From NCBI RefSeq assembly GCF_001399455.2, contig NZ_LLEI02000015.1:55708-119707 (forward strand): 64,000 nt of DNA, written 5' to 3'. The position numbers were made by a program, and so were the translations under genes. The notes under the pieces were generated by a model, which saw only the letters and a program-made list of their open reading frames with translations, had not been told where the DNA came from and did no database searches. This document shows, in pieces, positions 63,745-64,000 of the stretch. The first letter of the stretch is position 1. Each line of letters begins with the position of its first letter. The stretch is from Vibrio bivalvicida (lineage in GTDB: Bacteria > Pseudomonadota > Gammaproteobacteria > Enterobacterales > Vibrionaceae).

Positions 63745-64000
63745 TCAATGGCATATCAATGTATAATTAGGACTCTGATTGAGTATGCTGCTGCTTTTTT
63801 TAAGAGTCATATAGCTCTTATCAATTTCGCACGCTGGTAGCGCATAACCGGAAATTTTCTCACCATTTGTAATCCCCTTAAACCTGCATACATTGTTTGA
63901 TTCAGCGCCATTAGCAAGTTTAATTGTTGGTTTACAATAAACCTCGGCTTTGTTGCTTAATTAGGTGAGAATACATAATAGCCCAATACTGTTCAGTTCT
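63745..64000 (-). pseudogene. Possible broken gene for a small secreted Cys-containing protein, cut by the window edge
   Basis: On the minus strand a frame of 71 codons ends at TGA 63745-63747. It reads like real protein (AEVYCKPTIKLANGAESNNV, then CRFKGITNGEKISG and ALPACEIDK) with four cysteines. It is closed upstream by TAA at 63961-63963, and no start codon lies between until a late ATG. Continuing past this stop gives hydrophobic residues (LNSIGLLCILT), like a signal peptide interrupted by a nonsense codon. The gene may continue beyond 64000. The 183 bases between here and the YbaK-type gene show no gene. Confidence 0.35.

Overview
The window looks like chromosomal DNA of a Vibrio species (Gammaproteobacteria). 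The strongest evidence is a complete luxPQ pair, in which LuxP has all eight autoinducer-2 contact residues at the V. harveyi positions. Vibrio-type napFDABC, narQP, fabV, a class I-like HMG-CoA reductase, yeeX and a FocA-type channel fused to CBS domains agree with this. From memory, several of these genes (nap, luxPQ, dcuC, nrdDG, HMG-CoA reductase, yeeX) lie on chromosome II in V. cholerae, so this may be second-chromosome DNA. That placement is inference. I found no tRNA, rRNA, insertion sequence, prophage, integron or CRISPR array.

Layout. 1-2.5 kb: a truncated LysR regulator divergent from a formate/nitrite-family channel with CBS domains. 2.5-6.1 kb: yceI with cytochrome b561, small conserved proteins and an EAL phosphodiesterase. 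6.3-15 kb: an anaerobic respiration block with DcuC, NarP/NarQ and, divergently, napFDABC plus a 45-residue membrane protein. The nap control region has an FNR-like box, a 7-2-7 NarP palindrome and a plausible -10. 15-20.4 kb: galE, a decayed GGDEF fragment, 5-oxoprolinase pxpABC and an FAD oxidoreductase. 20.4-25.7 kb: a cluster of four DnaA-box-like sites, ybbP-ybbA divergent from tesA with shared start-codon bases, and fabV. 25.8-34.3 kb: a GAF/GGDEF-like/EAL protein, an ABC-ATPase-family protein, a GNAT enzyme, a DnaJ-domain protein, a 2OG-Fe(II) oxygenase, cutA and helD. 34.5-38.8 kb: a YccS-family membrane protein, two small unknown proteins and HMG-CoA reductase. 38.8-42.5 kb: luxPQ. 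42.6-51 kb: a TraF-like outer-membrane protein, a GIY-YIG protein, yceH, yeeX, envelope and redox proteins, a NUDIX enzyme, a retropepsin-like lipoprotein and an aromatic/aspartate aminotransferase. 51-54 kb: nrdDG with NrdR, DnaA and FNR sites upstream. 54-59.3 kb: a secreted EEP nuclease/phosphatase and an RND efflux pair. 59.3-62.6 kb: a persulfide-handling module. 62.7-64 kb: a small Cys/His-rich protein behind an FNR-like site, a YbaK-type deacylase and a broken ORF at the edge.

Two functions dominate. One is growth without oxygen, through fumarate/succinate exchange, periplasmic nitrate reduction, anaerobic ribonucleotide reduction and probable FNR sites at four promoters. The other is signalling, through AI-2 quorum sensing and two c-di-GMP phosphodiesterases. 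The least explained items are the DnaA-box cluster, the FNR-linked Cys/His-rich protein, the small membrane protein ending the nap operon, and the internal start and leader ORF of the channel-CBS gene.
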